Source of the DNA: a virus
DNA length: 64,000 nucleotides
IMG/VR virus record: IMGVR_UViG_3300037189_024986
Span: 18,248 to 82,247 of that record
Strand: one strand, 5' to 3'
Shown: one piece after another, positions 29,125 through 37,963 of the stretch
Layout of the letters: each line of letters begins with the position of its first letter
Position numbering within the stretch: position 1 is the stretch's first letter
Translations under genes and position numbers: made by a program
The notes under the pieces: generated by a model
Told to the model about the DNA's origin: nothing
The model's database searches: none
What the model saw: the letters and a program-made list of their open reading frames with translations, nothing else

Positions 29125-30605
29125 AGTGTTTCCTCCCTTATTGTGGGTTGATCTGCAACCAGAAATTGAGAATTTTGTCTGTTTATTGTATCAAGCAGAG
29201 AACCTCTTTCTTCTACTTTAAAATTATTAATATTAAAATTAATAAAATTAGGCACATATTTCTGGGTTCCATCTGGAAAAGTCCTACGAATCAAGTTGTT
29301 GTGCCCTGCCGCATTCCTCCCTTGATAGCGAGCCTTGATTTCAATCAATTTGTGCGTTCCGCTTTCTGGAGTATCCATAACCATTTCATCCTCTGTTCTG
29401 CGACGAAAAATGCCCAAATAAGTAGTAAACCACATTAGTCGGTCTGAAAGAGCGATTGCTGAACCATCATCCGTGACATCCTGAGCTTTTTTATTTGTAT
29501 TTTCTCCAGAGCGATTCAATTGGATGGCAGTCAACAAAGGAAAGTCGAATTCCACAGAGATTCTCTTGAGCTTGTCTACTTTTTCTCCCAAAGCTTGATG
29601 CTCTGCCCAATTTTGGGCAAGTTTTTCTCCAGTCAATTTCAGATAATCATAAACTACAATAGCTTTATTACCCCTTCCAACCACATTCAAATACCAACGA
29701 CGAATAATAGAACACACTTCGTCAACGTTTTTATTGCCAACATAATAATGATAAGTTTTATAATCTTTCTTAAGATTTTTAAGATGCTTTCTTACCTTTT
29801 CAACGTAATCAGGATTTTTTCTCCAATTACCGCTTTCAAGATACCAAAGAGGTACTCCTGAATTTGCGGCAGCGGTACGAAATTTAATTTCTTCCGTGGT
29901 CATTTCTGTGTCAAGAACAAGAACGGGGACTTTATTAATCCTTCCTGATTCATTGGCCCAATCATTAAGGATTGTTGTTTTACCTTGTCCTGCGCGAGAA
30001 GCAATTGCATAAATGTTTCCGCCGCGCAATCCACCATAGCAACGATTAAATTCAGGATACGGAGTGACCAAGCCATTTTCTTCTTGAGGATTATTCCCTC
30101 TTTCTTCGACCATTTCAAGAATATCTTCGAAAAGCGCAGAGGGCTTACCATCAGTATCAAAAGAAATCATCTTTTCTCCATAGATTGCATCTACTTCAGA
30201 AATGGTTGTATTTAGTTCTTGATTTGCAGATTTATTAACATGGTCTTTGATTCTATTGCAAGACTCTTCAATATCTCTCAAAGCCCTGAGCTTAACAAGC
30301 TCTTTGCAAGCTTTAAGCGTTGCCTCTTTTGTAATAGAGGCAAAAGAAATACTTTCTACATAAGAAAAAATATCAATATTGTCTTTAAATGCAATACCAA
30401 GATTTTTAATCTTTTGAGCGAGGATAACTTTGTCAATTTTTTCGTTTTGAAGAAAAGAAGACCTAATGCAGCTATAAATTGTCGAATGAGGCTGGGCAAC
30501 AAAATCTTTTTCAGAAACAAAAGATTCTATTTCAGATATTGCATCTTGATTTTGAATCAATCCTGCTAAAACGTGTTTTTCTATCTGTAATGAATGTAAA
30601 GGCAT
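29121..30605 (-). CDS. DnaB-like replicative helicase
   Basis: A 494-residue helicase. Residues 1-140 form the DnaB N-terminal domain (SLQIEKHVLAGLI, HSTIYSCI). The RecA-like motor starts near 185 with Walker A IASRAGQGKTT (about 201-211). LVLDTEMTTEEIKFR follows as motif H1a, IVVYDYLKL as Walker B, and TAIQLNRSGE as motif H3. It would unwind phage DNA with the primase that overlaps it. The ATG lies inside a 9-bp inverted repeat, discussed separately, which could block translation or bind a regulator. Confidence 0.92.
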   Translation of the reverse strand: MPLHSLQIEKHVLAGLIQNQDAISEIESFVSEKDFVAQPHSTIYSCIRSSFLQNEKIDKVILAQKIKNLGIAFKDNIDIFSYVESISFASITKEATLKACKELVKLRALRDIEESCNRIKDHVNKSANQELNTTISEVDAIYGEKMISFDTDGKPSALFEDILEMVEERGNNPQEENGLVTPYPEFNRCYGGLRGGNIYAIASRAGQGKTTILNDWANESGRINKVPVLVLDTEMTTEEIKFRTAAANSGVPLWYLESGNWRKNPDYVEKVRKHLKNLKKDYKTYHYYVGNKNVDEVCSIIRRWYLNVVGRGNKAIVVYDYLKLTGEKLAQNWAEHQALGEKVDKLKRISVEFDFPLLTAIQLNRSGENTNKKAQDVTDDGSAIALSDRLMWFTTYLGIFRRRTEDEMVMDTPESGTHKLIEIKARYQGRNAAGHNNLIRRTFPDGTQKYVPNFINFNINNFKVEERGSLLDTINRQNSQFLVADQPTIREETL

Positions 30606-30627
30606 ACGATACTTTATAGTATGCCTT
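30599..30627. repeat. inverted repeat covering the helicase start codon
   Basis: AAGGCATAC (30599-30607) and GTATGCCTT (30619-30627) are perfect inverted repeats with an 11-base centre that contains TATAAAG on the minus strand. In the minus-strand message the ATG of the helicase (30605-30603) is within the 3' arm. It could be an operator, a translation-blocking hairpin or both. Confidence 0.6.
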
Positions 30628-30649
30628 AAAATTAGTTTTTGGTCAAGAT

Positions 30650-30952
30650 TTAAATTACGTCTGAATCGTCTTCACCAGACTGAGCCTCTTCATCCCTTAC
30701 GGACGTTTCAATATTGAATCTTGCGCTTTCAATATTCATGTCGTTTAATGCTACAGCCCAATCTGTTATATGCTTTTGTAAAGCTAAACAATGCGCGGGA
30801 GAATCAAATGTCATTATATTTTCTGGTTGGCCATCTTCATTATTAAAATAAAATAAAATAAACCCTCCAGCCGTATGCTCAACCAATTGATTGATTACTT
30901 GGTCTGGAACTGACCCATTGTTTTTACTTTTTTGCTTCGACATCTTGCTCAT
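30650..30952 (-). CDS. hypothetical protein, 100 aa
   Basis: A small acidic protein of unknown function between the helicase and the Vsr-like nuclease. It has a strand-rich middle (GGFILFYFNNEDGQPENIMTF) followed by a helix (CLALQKHITDWAVAL) and an acidic tail. The message contains GTGTAATT just before the ATG, one of the recurring upstream motifs in this genome. A second in-frame ATG three codons in could also be used. Confidence 0.6.
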   Translation of the reverse strand: MSKMSKQKSKNNGSVPDQVINQLVEHTAGGFILFYFNNEDGQPENIMTFDSPAHCLALQKHITDWAVALNDMNIESARFNIETSVRDEEAQSGEDDSDVI

Positions 30953-31021
30953 AATTACACACTTATACCCATCAAGTATATAATATTAATATTAATCATT
31001 AATAATTAAAAAATAAATATA

Positions 31022-31435
31022 TCAGAGTGTAATATTAAATCTTTCTAAGAAGAAGGTTGTTGATAATTCTTTAATTTCTTTTGTATAGATAATGACTTGT
31101 TGAAATTTATTGTCTAACAACCATTGAGACTTTATTTCGTCGTTCTTTATTCCTTTTAAAAAACTGGCTCTAGAATTATTATGAAAATAATGAAAGTCTT
31201 CATGCTGTGGGCCATGAACTTCTATAGCGATTTTTCTTGTAGCATTTAAAATATCAACTTTCAATAAGCTTCCGTAAACAGGAAATTCTTCATATACGAT
31301 ATTATTTTTCCAATAAGGATATAAAAATTTTTTTACATCAGCTTGAGCAATGGAGCGAGACTTCTTATCCCATTTGATAAGAAATCTCGTTACATTCTTA
31401 TTAATCAATTTACCATTTACGCTTAAAAGTCTCAT
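31022..31435 (-). CDS. Vsr/DUF559-like PD-(D/E)XK endonuclease
   Basis: A 137-residue nuclease-like protein. YEEFPVYGSLLKVDIL, then KIAIEVHGPQHEDFHYF and a final WLLDNKFQQVIIY give the Vsr-fold order: E, D, E-V-x-G-x-Q/H and a last strand. In DUF559 and Vsr-type enzymes D and E of these strands bind metal. The ATG overlaps the RecA-like gene stop in ATGA, so the two are probably cotranslated. Nicking or resolving DNA in recombination is a likely role. A free-standing homing-type role is an alternative. Confidence 0.65.
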   Translation of the reverse strand: MRLLSVNGKLINKNVTRFLIKWDKKSRSIAQADVKKFLYPYWKNNIVYEEFPVYGSLLKVDILNATRKIAIEVHGPQHEDFHYFHNNSRASFLKGIKNDEIKSQWLLDNKFQQVIIYTKEIKELSTTFFLERFNITL

Positions 31436-32526
31436 GCTTTGTTCAACGCATTTCTAAATTTATTAAAAAGATAATCTCTAATATCAGTATGCTCTTCTAA
31501 ATATTTTCTAAGATTGTCTGAGCCTTGATGTTGTTTTTCCATTTCCAATTTATTTTCTTTTAGTTCCGTCAATAGAGAATCAGAAATCGTTACCCATGCA
31601 CCTTTGGCAAGCGCAAACTGCCAAGATAAAAGCTGGTCAATAATTTCGTATTCAATCCAGACGCTTTGTCCATCTTTGCGGCCATATTTGATTGGATACT
31701 TTACCTCTGTTCCTGTCTTTTCATTTGGCGTCTTGCGAAACATTATTTTGCACCAATGACCAATGGGTTTCTCTTCCTTATCTTTAATGATATCTTTTTG
31801 CCATCTCTGCTGAAATTCAAGAATCCAATCGCTGTAATGCAAAGCGGCATTTCCTCCTGAAGCATTTGTGACCTTTGGGTCGCCTTTGACATATTGGCTA
31901 ATCTGAATAGATGAGCGAACTTGAGAGATTAAGAAGCAGATATGCCCTCTGCTTGAGAACGCTGCCGCCATCTTCCTAAGAAGGTCTGCCGTCAACAATG
32001 CTGCACCAGCAGTTTTATTTGCTTCTGTCGCAGATTTAAGCAAATCATTTCTAGGAACAAGGGCGTCAAGAGAATCAAGGATAAAGAAATAATATTTATC
32101 ATCATCTTTATCTCTAATAAGACCTCTCATTAAGTCGATTACAAATTCGTAATCGTTAGTAGGAATGACTCTCCATTGATTTGGGTCAGTAGAAACCCCA
32201 GACCTACTAATAATGTCCGCGCTTAGTCTTCCTTCTGATTTGATATAAATTACTTGACCTTTCTTTGGATGAAGCTTTTGAAAACTTGCTGCAAAAGCCA
32301 TTGCATTGCTTGTTTTTCCACCCTCGGTGATTCCACTAGAGCGCACAATTCCTGGGCGAATTCCTCCACCCATCTCAATATCTAAATTGAGACTGCCGCT
32401 GCTAACGACATAATCTACTGCTTCGTCAAAAGCATAATGATATTCAGAATTGTCCTTAAGATATTTGTCTAGGACAGTCATTTGCTTATTATCTGGTTCT
32501 TCTTTTTGTTCTTTGATTTTTGCCAT
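31432..32526 (-). CDS. RecA-like recombinase
   Basis: A 364-residue RecA/UvsX-type ATPase. Walker A is GITEGGKTS (65-73), QVIYIKSEG corresponds to the RecA segment with the catalytic Glu, and YYFFILDSLDALVP is Walker B. LISQVRSSI fits the DNA-binding loop region that follows. Upstream of the ATG lies TATATAAATAACATT, close to a T4-type late promoter. Homologous recombination and replication restart of phage DNA are expected, with the overlapping nuclease gene as partner. Confidence 0.88.
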   Translation of the reverse strand: MAKIKEQKEEPDNKQMTVLDKYLKDNSEYHYAFDEAVDYVVSSGSLNLDIEMGGGIRPGIVRSSGITEGGKTSNAMAFAASFQKLHPKKGQVIYIKSEGRLSADIISRSGVSTDPNQWRVIPTNDYEFVIDLMRGLIRDKDDDKYYFFILDSLDALVPRNDLLKSATEANKTAGAALLTADLLRKMAAAFSSRGHICFLISQVRSSIQISQYVKGDPKVTNASGGNAALHYSDWILEFQQRWQKDIIKDKEEKPIGHWCKIMFRKTPNEKTGTEVKYPIKYGRKDGQSVWIEYEIIDQLLSWQFALAKGAWVTISDSLLTELKENKLEMEKQHQGSDNLRKYLEEHTDIRDYLFNKFRNALNKA

Positions 32527-32530
32527 AATG

Positions 32531-32920
32531 TTATTTATATAAATTTAAAAAGTCTTTTAGGGATTTGGGTTGTTTTTTAAAAACAGTGTCTTCTCCTATT
32601 TTATTTTGAGACAGCATTATTTCCTGATGTTTAGGAGAAAAATCGGAAATAGATTTTTTATAATTAAAAAACTGCTCTTGCAAATATTGCTGCCCATAAT
32701 CCGCAATAAAATAAGCAAGAGATGGTACTTTTTTATTATACGGAGGAATAACCCAAAGAAGAAAATCTGGATTATACTTTGCGCAAAGAGTATTTGCAAT
32801 CTTCATTTCCCTTGGCCAGAAATACTTTTCAGAGAAACTGGCTGGATCAATGAATTTAGAAATAATTTTATGCTGAATCTTCGGCTCTTTTTTAAGAGGT
32901 TTTTCTTGAATTAATTTCAT
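32531..32920 (-). CDS. hypothetical protein, 129 aa
   Basis: A basic protein of unknown function. The N-terminus is Lys rich; the middle carries FWPREMKIANTLCAKYNPDFLL and a helix with YFIADYGQQYLQEQFF. No known domain is recognised. It lies between gmd, which it overlaps by 29 bases, and the RecA-like gene, which starts five bases after its stop. A helper in recombination or replication is possible by position only. Confidence 0.5.
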   Translation of the reverse strand: MKLIQEKPLKKEPKIQHKIISKFIDPASFSEKYFWPREMKIANTLCAKYNPDFLLWVIPPYNKKVPSLAYFIADYGQQYLQEQFFNYKKSISDFSPKHQEIMLSQNKIGEDTVFKKQPKSLKDFLNLYK

Positions 32921-33965
32921 TTACATCTGATAGTACCATACGTTCTACCAGTTTGTCAAATGAAATTTTCGGGGTCCAGCCGAGTTCAGTTCTTGCAAGC
33001 GTTGAATCCCCCAAAAGAATATCAACTTCCGCAGGGCGATAAAATTTTGGATTAATTTTGACCAAAACAGAGCCTTTGACATTCAAATCTTCCGCCAATT
33101 TATTTGTGATTGAATATTCTTCGCTCAAACCCTTTCCGTGCCATGCTCCATCAATTCCAGCAACTTTAAATGCTTTTTCAATAAATTCTCTAATGGAATG
33201 CGTTTCGTTAGAAGAGAGAATATATTCCTTTGGCTTTTCTTGATTCATCATTAGCCATACGCCTTCAATAAAGTCTTGTGCATGAGACCAATCGCGTTTT
33301 GCATCAATATTTCCAAGTTCAAGCGGGGCGAATTCTTGATTATTTTCTATTGCGTTTTTAATTCTTGCTACATTGGTCGTGATTTTTCTTGTAACAAACT
33401 CAATGCCGCGTCTTTCGCTTTCATGATTGTATAAAATACAATGAACAGCATATAAATTATAAGAATCTCTATAAACTTTGGTTAAATGTCTTGCCGCAGC
33501 TTTTGCTGCTCCATACGGGCTTCTTGGACGAATTGGATGGTTGAGGTCTTGAGGGGTATAAATTACATCCCCCATCTCTTCAGAGCTTCCTGCGCTGTAA
33601 AAACGACAATGTGGTGCAAATTTTCGGATAGCTTCAAGGCATCGAAGCACTCCCATTGCTCCCGCATCAAAAGTCTGCTCTGGGATTTGCCAACTGATAC
33701 CTACAAAAGATTGAGAAGCGAAATTAATAAAATAATCTGGATTAACTTCTCTAACAACGTTTTCTATTGATTGAGAATCACACAAATCTCCTGTGACCAA
33801 TTGGAATCGGGGATTTTTTAATGCATTTTCAATATTTGAATAGTCTGGTTTAGCAGATCTTCTAACCATCCCATAAATTTGATGATTAGTATGTTCAAGC
33901 AGATAGTCTACCATATAAGACCCATCTTGACCAGTCACGCCCGAAACTATAATTTTCTTATTCAT
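32892..33965 (-). CDS. gmd: GDP-mannose 4,6-dehydratase
   Basis: A 357-residue short-chain dehydrogenase/reductase of the extended type. It makes GDP-4-keto-6-deoxy-mannose from GDP-mannose, the first step to GDP-fucose, GDP-colitose and related sugars. The NAD(P) motif is GVTGQDGSY (9-17), MVRR follows as the cofactor-specificity loop, AGSSEEMG supplies the catalytic Ser and Glu, and YGAAK supplies Tyr and Lys. The NHESERRG stretch is typical of GDP-mannose dehydratases. Length and motifs are full. It begins the glycan island next to replication genes, with ATGA overlap to the next SDR gene. Confidence 0.93.
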   Translation of the reverse strand: MNKKIIVSGVTGQDGSYMVDYLLEHTNHQIYGMVRRSAKPDYSNIENALKNPRFQLVTGDLCDSQSIENVVREVNPDYFINFASQSFVGISWQIPEQTFDAGAMGVLRCLEAIRKFAPHCRFYSAGSSEEMGDVIYTPQDLNHPIRPRSPYGAAKAAARHLTKVYRDSYNLYAVHCILYNHESERRGIEFVTRKITTNVARIKNAIENNQEFAPLELGNIDAKRDWSHAQDFIEGVWLMMNQEKPKEYILSSNETHSIREFIEKAFKVAGIDGAWHGKGLSEEYSITNKLAEDLNVKGSVLVKINPKFYRPAEVDILLGDSTLARTELGWTPKISFDKLVERMVLSDVNEINSRKTS

Positions 33966-34768
33966 AGTTCATTATAAATCTGCTTGATACCATTTGTCAA
34001 GTTTATTTTGGGATTCCAAAGATTTAAAATATATTTATCTGGTTCATTTTTCTTATTCATTTGGATATCGTATGAATCTCCAATAGAAATTGAGGCACCA
34101 GACATAGAAGAAATTATTTTGGCTATGTCAATAATCTTTGTCCATTCAAAGTTTGTAATGTGAAGATTTTCATTTCTGGAAATTTCTTGATATTTATTCA
34201 TTAAAATCTCAAGACATTCAGAACAGTCATCTGCGTGCAAAAATTGCCTCTCTTCTTCTCCAGAAGTTTTTATGGCAATGTGGCCTTTGCTTTTTGCTGC
34301 TTTGATAAAATCAGTGATTACATGAAACTTCTTTTCGTCTGTTTCTAGCCCATAAACATTCCAAAATTTAACAAGCAATCCGCCAAGATTTTGAGTGTAC
34401 TTCTCTCCTATAGACTTCAATAATCCATAATTTGAATAACTCATATTTGCCATTTGACTTGAAGCAAACAAAAATGGGGTTTTGTATTTTTCTAAAGACT
34501 CAAACGTATAAAGCATAAGCTTCATATTGTTATCCATAAATTCTTTGGTATCTTGATACTTCTTCAAATATGTTGAGCCTCCCACATCAAACGCTAAAAA
34601 GAATACAAAATCTATTGATGGCAAAATAGTATTTAAAATGTCTTTTTGTCGCAAGTCTTGTTCTGGATTTTTTTCTATATCAAATTCCTTAACATTATGA
34701 TTTTTGCTGAGATGGTTTTTTAATGCTGCGCCAATTTGACCTTGAGAACCTAGTATTAAAATGTTCAT
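33962..34768 (-). CDS. NAD-dependent epimerase/reductase-like SDR protein
   Basis: A 268-residue extended SDR. NILILGSQGQIGAAL is the nucleotide-binding motif. ASSQMANMSYSNYGLLKSIGEKY contains the Ser and YxxxK active-site elements. The start at 34768 is supported by ATGA overlap with the stop of the fucosyltransferase-like gene; a longer frame from 34786 is possible. It may complete the pathway started by Gmd, for instance as an epimerase-reductase, but the sequence is not clearly GDP-fucose synthase. Overlaps gmd by four bases. Confidence 0.75.
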   Translation of the reverse strand: MNILILGSQGQIGAALKNHLSKNHNVKEFDIEKNPEQDLRQKDILNTILPSIDFVFFLAFDVGGSTYLKKYQDTKEFMDNNMKLMLYTFESLEKYKTPFLFASSQMANMSYSNYGLLKSIGEKYTQNLGGLLVKFWNVYGLETDEKKFHVITDFIKAAKSKGHIAIKTSGEEERQFLHADDCSECLEILMNKYQEISRNENLHITNFEWTKIIDIAKIISSMSGASISIGDSYDIQMNKKNEPDKYILNLWNPKINLTNGIKQIYNEL

Positions 34769-35595
34769 ATATGTTTTAAAAAGCAATTTTCATATAACCA
34801 TTTGTCTGGTGAAGCAAATTTCTGAAATTTATTAAAATTTTCTTCAATTACTTGCTTTTTGTTATTATAGTCTTCTACGCTAATTTTTGCCAGTATCTGT
34901 TTCAGGTCTTCTATTGTTTCCCAAGTATAAAATCCATCTTTATTAAAATGATTTGACATATTTGGGTCTCCCCAATAAATAGGAATACATCCCGAAGCAA
35001 AACAATCAATAATTTTATCTGTAAAATAATTGGGAAATCTACAGTTTTCCGCAACTATCATATACATATAGTCTTTAAATGGCGCCACTCTTCCATCTGG
35101 CTCATCGCTAAACCATTTATAACCACTTCCCCAAAGTTCAAGTTCGGGGTGCAAATTCATGGATATCAATTTGTGGCGAAGCTGATGTCCTGGAGCATAA
35201 TTTTTATTTGATGCAACAATTGATAATAATTTGTTCTTGGGATAGATTTTGCAATTTTGCTTTGGTATCCAACAAGCCCCACCGCAATAAGCTTGTTTAT
35301 ATTTTGGATTATTTGGGATTGGAGCGTAAGTATAAATATAATCAAATTTATGTTCTATTTGATGAATATGATTGATTACATACGGTTTTATTATTGGACT
35401 TTCTGCTGCTAGTGCAATTTTGTATTTTGATTTAACTTTGTCTACAATTGGGTCAAAACACATTTCATCTGTAAATAAAGATATGCCGTCAAATTCCATT
35501 AGCGGGGGCTTGATATATTCTACCAAAGGCTCTGGCCAATGCATGTTAATATAAGGTCCATCTCCAGTATTCTTGTCAAAAAAATTAATTTTCAT
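34765..35595 (-). CDS. GT10-type (fucosyltransferase-like) glycosyltransferase
   Basis: A 276-residue enzyme. Its C-terminal lobe has the GT10 pattern: AENCRFPNYFTDKI (from 182), then CFASGCIPIYWGDPNM and a GFYTWETIEDL helix. In alpha-1,3/4-fucosyltransferases the same region (FENS..DYVTEK, then G-x-PVV-x-G) binds GDP-fucose. The N-lobe is short. Being beside gmd and an SDR gene, it would use a GDP-deoxysugar made by them. The acceptor is unknown and could be a virion glycan, host lipopolysaccharide or DNA. Confidence 0.8.
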   Translation of the reverse strand: MKINFFDKNTGDGPYINMHWPEPLVEYIKPPLMEFDGISLFTDEMCFDPIVDKVKSKYKIALAAESPIIKPYVINHIHQIEHKFDYIYTYAPIPNNPKYKQAYCGGACWIPKQNCKIYPKNKLLSIVASNKNYAPGHQLRHKLISMNLHPELELWGSGYKWFSDEPDGRVAPFKDYMYMIVAENCRFPNYFTDKIIDCFASGCIPIYWGDPNMSNHFNKDGFYTWETIEDLKQILAKISVEDYNNKKQVIEENFNKFQKFASPDKWLYENCFLKHI

Positions 35596-36290
35596 ATATT
35601 TTTTTTGTGTTCGTCTATCTTTTTCTCCAATTCTGCTTCTGTATAGTCTTGAAAATGCTGAAAACCTCGTGGGGACATTTGGCGACCCAGATAATTAATT
35701 ATTGCTTCTGGATTATTTGAAATATCATGGATATGAGAATATACGCATTCGTTTGCTTTGGCCGTTATATATCCTTTTGTTGCGGCTCTGTATGCAAGCT
35801 CTCTTTCGCAGCCAAGTGGGGAAGCAATTTCATCATAAACATAATCTCCGCAATCTTTTATCATTTTAGATTTTAAACCCAAAACAAATCCCTGCGGTAT
35901 TGATACTATGTCGTTTGGTTTTCCTCCCATTCCCACGCATGAAATTCCTATATTATCTGGGATAAGTGTCTCAACTAAAGACTTATATGTCGCTGGATGA
36001 ACTGCACAATCATCACTCAACATTATTAAATATTTTGACCAAGAAATTTTGTATGCTAGATTTATAGCTTTTGCAAATCCCATATTTTGACTGGAAAAAA
36101 TAAATCTTGTTATTCTTGGCTCATTTTTTGCATATTCTAATATTTTCCAACTTTCTTCTGAGTAAAAATTTATAATTAAAATAAATTCATCAGGTGGGAA
36201 TCCGCTATATGCTTCCTCGACTCTTTTTTTGATATTATCTAAAGATTTATAGCCTATCGTTAATATTGCATAATTATTTTTATTATCCAT
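35592..36290 (-). CDS. GT2-family glycosyltransferase
   Basis: A 232-residue GT-A fold enzyme. YAILTIGYKSLDNI starts the first strand, SSQNMGFAKAINLAYKISWSKYLIMLSDDCAV gives the GxxxAxN and DD metal motif, and FVLGLKSKMIKDCGDYVYDE and CERELAYRAATKG are the later acceptor-side elements. The start at 36290 is chosen because AAGGA stands eight bases before it; the longer frame to 36308 has none. It overlaps the GT8-like gene by eight bases and the next gene by ATGA. Confidence 0.8.
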   Translation of the reverse strand: MDNKNNYAILTIGYKSLDNIKKRVEEAYSGFPPDEFILIINFYSEESWKILEYAKNEPRITRFIFSSQNMGFAKAINLAYKISWSKYLIMLSDDCAVHPATYKSLVETLIPDNIGISCVGMGGKPNDIVSIPQGFVLGLKSKMIKDCGDYVYDEIASPLGCERELAYRAATKGYITAKANECVYSHIHDISNNPEAIINYLGRQMSPRGFQHFQDYTEAELEKKIDEHKKNI

Positions 36291-36975
36291 AGAGTTCCTT
36301 ATAGTCATTTTCTATTGTTTGGAATTTATTTCCATTTCCATACTTGCATGGACCGGCATAATGAATAAAATTGGAGTTATATCTATTATTCTGTTCGTCA
36401 AATTCTCCCAAATCCATTCTGTTGAAGCTATGAGATAAAGATTTAAATGGAATTTTGTTCTTGGCTACAGCAAAATTTAAAGCAGTTTGCTCTCCTCCGT
36501 CAATGCTAAAGCATTTTTGTGTAAATTGAATTTTTGAAATCAAAGAAAATAGATTAACGTGAGGCTTTGAATATAAAACGCACCCAGAATTAAAATACAT
36601 TTTTCTGTTATCTATCAACGGCCATTCAAAATCTGGACTATAAGTATCAATCCAGGAGTCCCTTTTCATATGTTCTGCATCGCCGTTTTCATTGAATGCG
36701 TATAAATAATTTTCGTCTGGATATTCTTCAAATATATTTTTTGCAGAAGGGGTAACTAATACGTCTGCATCTAAACATAATACTCTATCATATTCTTCCA
36801 AGAGTTCCAAACATTGAAATTTTTCAAAATAGTGATTTATAAAATTATATTTTTGCCCATTGCACAAAAAGAAAGACAATTGATATTTTTCTGCGTATTT
36901 TGCTATAGAATTTAAACAAAATTTATATCTGGAAGGATCTCCAAGAGCCAAGCTGAATATTGCTAATTTTTTCAT
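36283..36975 (-). CDS. GT8-like glycosyltransferase
   Basis: A 230-residue GT-A enzyme. LLEEYDRVLCLDADVLV gives the DxD metal site (D69-D71), MYFNSGCVLYSKP the FNSGV-type element, and FSIDGGEQTALNFAVAK the DQ-type helix; IHYAGPCK near the end matches the H-x-G-x-x-K motif. The full set is typical of GT8 and related enzymes that transfer galactose, glucose or GlcNAc. It overlaps the upstream GT9-like gene by 53 bases, which is unusual but fits the packed island. Confidence 0.78.
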   Translation of the reverse strand: MKKLAIFSLALGDPSRYKFCLNSIAKYAEKYQLSFFLCNGQKYNFINHYFEKFQCLELLEEYDRVLCLDADVLVTPSAKNIFEEYPDENYLYAFNENGDAEHMKRDSWIDTYSPDFEWPLIDNRKMYFNSGCVLYSKPHVNLFSLISKIQFTQKCFSIDGGEQTALNFAVAKNKIPFKSLSHSFNRMDLGEFDEQNNRYNSNFIHYAGPCKYGNGNKFQTIENDYKELYG

Positions 36976-37963
36976 TATTTATAACTTCTTTTATTATATA
37001 TTCTGCGAGTAATTTCGGAGATAAATTCTCGCATTCTCTTTTGCATGATTGAGATAAATTTTCTCCACCAAAAGCTTCTAAAAAATATGATGGACATTTC
37101 TTTCTGCATTCTAAATGCAAATGACTTGGAAAAAATGAATTTCCAAGTTTAAAAAATTCTACTTTATTAATTAAACACGCTTGAAACAAAACAATGGGCT
37201 TATTTCTTATATTAAATGCATGATGTACTCCGCCATCACTCATTATTCCATAATCCATAAAATCTACATTCCTTATTAAATTAAAAATGTCTCCTGTGTC
37301 TGGGCAATGCTCGTCTCCAATTCCAAAATTTTCTTGAGAAAACTCAAATATTTTTATTCTAGGATTGGAATATTTTAATGTTTTTACTAGCTCTTTCCAT
37401 GATTCTAGCCCTTTCATACCATTAAATCTAAACCCTTTTCCATCGCAATGGGGGTGAGGCGTTGTTTTGCCTGAAAGTTTTGTGGTGGGAACAATTCCTA
37501 TGTTAATAAAATTAGTATTATTTTCGTATTTTGGCACATTTATTTCTGATAAAAAGCTTTGTTTTTTATCAAAAAGTAGGTTTTCTAGCCCTAATTGAAG
37601 TAGGTAATTCAATGTGATTATATTTGCTGTTGGATGGTTTTCTAAAAGTTCAGCATTATCTTTCCAGAATGTAAACGTCTTTGGGTGCCAATCTGGATAA
37701 ATTACCTTTATATTTTCTATTTTCTCATCCGAAAGGGCGTATTGATGATAATTAACGTATATTTCTTGCTGATTTGGTTCTCTAACCAAGTCTACGTTTT
37801 TATCCAATTTAAATATATCTATAAGAAATCCATAAGTGATTACTTCTAGGGTGCAATCTGGATATACTGATTTTAAAATCTTGGGAACAAAAGTAAAAAT
37901 TAAACTATCCCCAAGGTTTTTTGGAAATATCCATCTTGGAAAATATAATCGAATATTTTTCAT
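36923..37963 (-). CDS. GT9-like (heptosyltransferase family) glycosyltransferase
   Basis: A 346-residue GT-B enzyme. The start WIFPKNLGDSLIFTFVPKILKS resembles the GT9 N-lobe motif GxGDxxxxxP. FSQENFGIGDEH, then FNLIRNVDFMDYGIMSDGGVHHAFNIRNKPIVLF, matches the C-lobe motif with the GG-x-H-x-A signature. The start at 37963 fits the ATGA overlap with the previous gene; 24 more codons could be read upstream. C-terminal Cys (CRKKCPS, CKREC) may form a metal site. Unlike the island member at 9.8-11 kb it is unbroken. Confidence 0.75.
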   Translation of the reverse strand: MKNIRLYFPRWIFPKNLGDSLIFTFVPKILKSVYPDCTLEVITYGFLIDIFKLDKNVDLVREPNQQEIYVNYHQYALSDEKIENIKVIYPDWHPKTFTFWKDNAELLENHPTANIITLNYLLQLGLENLLFDKKQSFLSEINVPKYENNTNFINIGIVPTTKLSGKTTPHPHCDGKGFRFNGMKGLESWKELVKTLKYSNPRIKIFEFSQENFGIGDEHCPDTGDIFNLIRNVDFMDYGIMSDGGVHHAFNIRNKPIVLFQACLINKVEFFKLGNSFFPSHLHLECRKKCPSYFLEAFGGENLSQSCKRECENLSPKLLAEYIIKEVINNEKISNIQLGSWRSFQI

